Shown one piece after another: positions 5,104 through 5,583 of a stretch of DNA of 5,583 nucleotides (positions within the stretch are counted from its first letter, which is position 1; each line of letters opens with the position of its first letter). The stretch lies in contig JAKOSS010000660.1 of assembly GCA_029777145.1 (NCBI GenBank), positions 1 through 5,583 on the forward strand, given 5' to 3'. Source of the stretch: Acidobacteriota bacterium (GTDB taxonomy: Bacteria; Acidobacteriota; Blastocatellia; Pyrinomonadales; Pyrinomonadaceae). A program made the translations under genes and the position numbers. The notes under the pieces were generated by a model. The model saw only the letters and a program-made list of their open reading frames with translations. It made no database searches and was not told the DNA's origin.

Positions 5104-5583
5104 TCAGTTCTGATCGGTTTCCGCGCCGTATGAAATAAGAAGCTGGCGGATCTCCTGGCCGGCGGCGAAATCGACGGCAGTCTCACCGGCGTCGTCACGG
5201 AGGCGCGGATCGGCGCCCGCGAGCAGCAGTGCGCGAACGTTCTCAAGGTTTTCCCCGAAGGCCGCCTCCATCAGTGCGGTCCGTCCGTCGGCATTCTTCG
5301 CATTGAGGTCGCTCGTGTTGCGGATCAACACTTTCAAGACCTTTGCATCGACAATTCCCGCGACGGCGATGAGTGCATTCTCTTTCGTGTCAGCGATCAG
5401 GTTCGCGTCGGCGCCGTACTTGAACAGCAATTCGACGAGTTCCGTCGACGAATCCTCGTCGATCTTCATCAGCGGAGTCCGATTATCGCCGTCTCGCGCG
5501 TTGACGTCCGCACCCATTTCGAGAAGCATCCGGACGATCTCGGAATTGCCTCTTTCGACCGCGACAAAGAGCGGCGTCTCGCC
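5104..5583 (-). CDS. Ankyrin-repeat protein (C-terminal part; 5' end outside window)
   Basis: The last 159 residues of an ankyrin-repeat protein; the frame is open through the window edge, so the start is not visible. An internal ATG at 5529 falls inside a repeat and is not the real start. About five ankyrin repeats of 30-35 residues can be read. They start at GETPLFVAVERGNSEIV, RTPLMKIDEDSSTELV, NALIAVAGIVDAKVL, RTALMEAAFGENLENV and ETAVDFAAGQEIRQLL, and most end in a GADVN-like turn (GADVNARD, GADANLIA, SDLNAKN, GADPRLRD, GAETDQN). The second and third are degenerate at the usual TPLHxA position. Ankyrin repeats are protein-interaction modules; the partner, location and any N-terminal domain or signal peptide cannot be told from this part. 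Translation ends at tandem TGA TGA codons (5106-5101). A strong hairpin follows 12 bp downstream. Confidence 0.9.
   Translation of the reverse strand, partial: GETPLFVAVERGNSEIVRMLLEMGADVNARDGDNRTPLMKIDEDSSTELVELLFKYGADANLIADTKENALIAVAGIVDAKVLKVLIRNTSDLNAKNADGRTALMEAAFGENLENVRALLLAGADPRLRDDAGETAVDFAAGQEIRQLLISYGAETDQN

Overview
The window carries five genes, all on the minus strand, so transcription runs from high to low coordinates. In that order they are: an ankyrin-repeat protein whose 5' end lies beyond base 5583, a 25-residue Cys/Lys-rich microprotein, fumarylacetoacetase (fahA), a TonB-dependent outer-membrane receptor, and the N-terminal part of the molybdopterin-binding subunit of xanthine dehydrogenase (xdhB), which runs off base 1. 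Open frames on the plus strand are antisense shadows.

The organism is a diderm bacterium, since it has a TonB-dependent receptor with a signal peptide and a C-terminal Phe. Three things suggest Acidobacteriota, perhaps Blastocatellia/Pyrinomonadaceae: the receptor's carboxypeptidase-regulatory-like N-terminal domain, a moderately GC-rich genome, and intergenic DNA full of 7-bp tandem repeats. That placement is an inference and no marker gene is present.

FahA (tyrosine/phenylalanine breakdown to fumarate and acetoacetate) and XdhB (purine oxidation) are both catabolic. The receptor between them could import a nutrient, but nothing in its sequence names the ligand. The gaps of 80 to 157 bp between genes, each containing its own repeat or hairpin, argue against one tight operon. 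More likely there are several codirectional units.

The intergenic DNA is the most distinctive part. The receptor-xdhB gap holds three successive arrays of different heptamers, one with 11 perfect copies that runs into the receptor stop codon. The fahA-receptor gap holds a perfect 8-bp inverted repeat just before the receptor start. The ankyrin-fahA gap holds a long hairpin, promoter-like boxes around a perfect palindrome, and the microprotein gene. None of the four visible start codons has a clear Shine-Dalgarno sequence.
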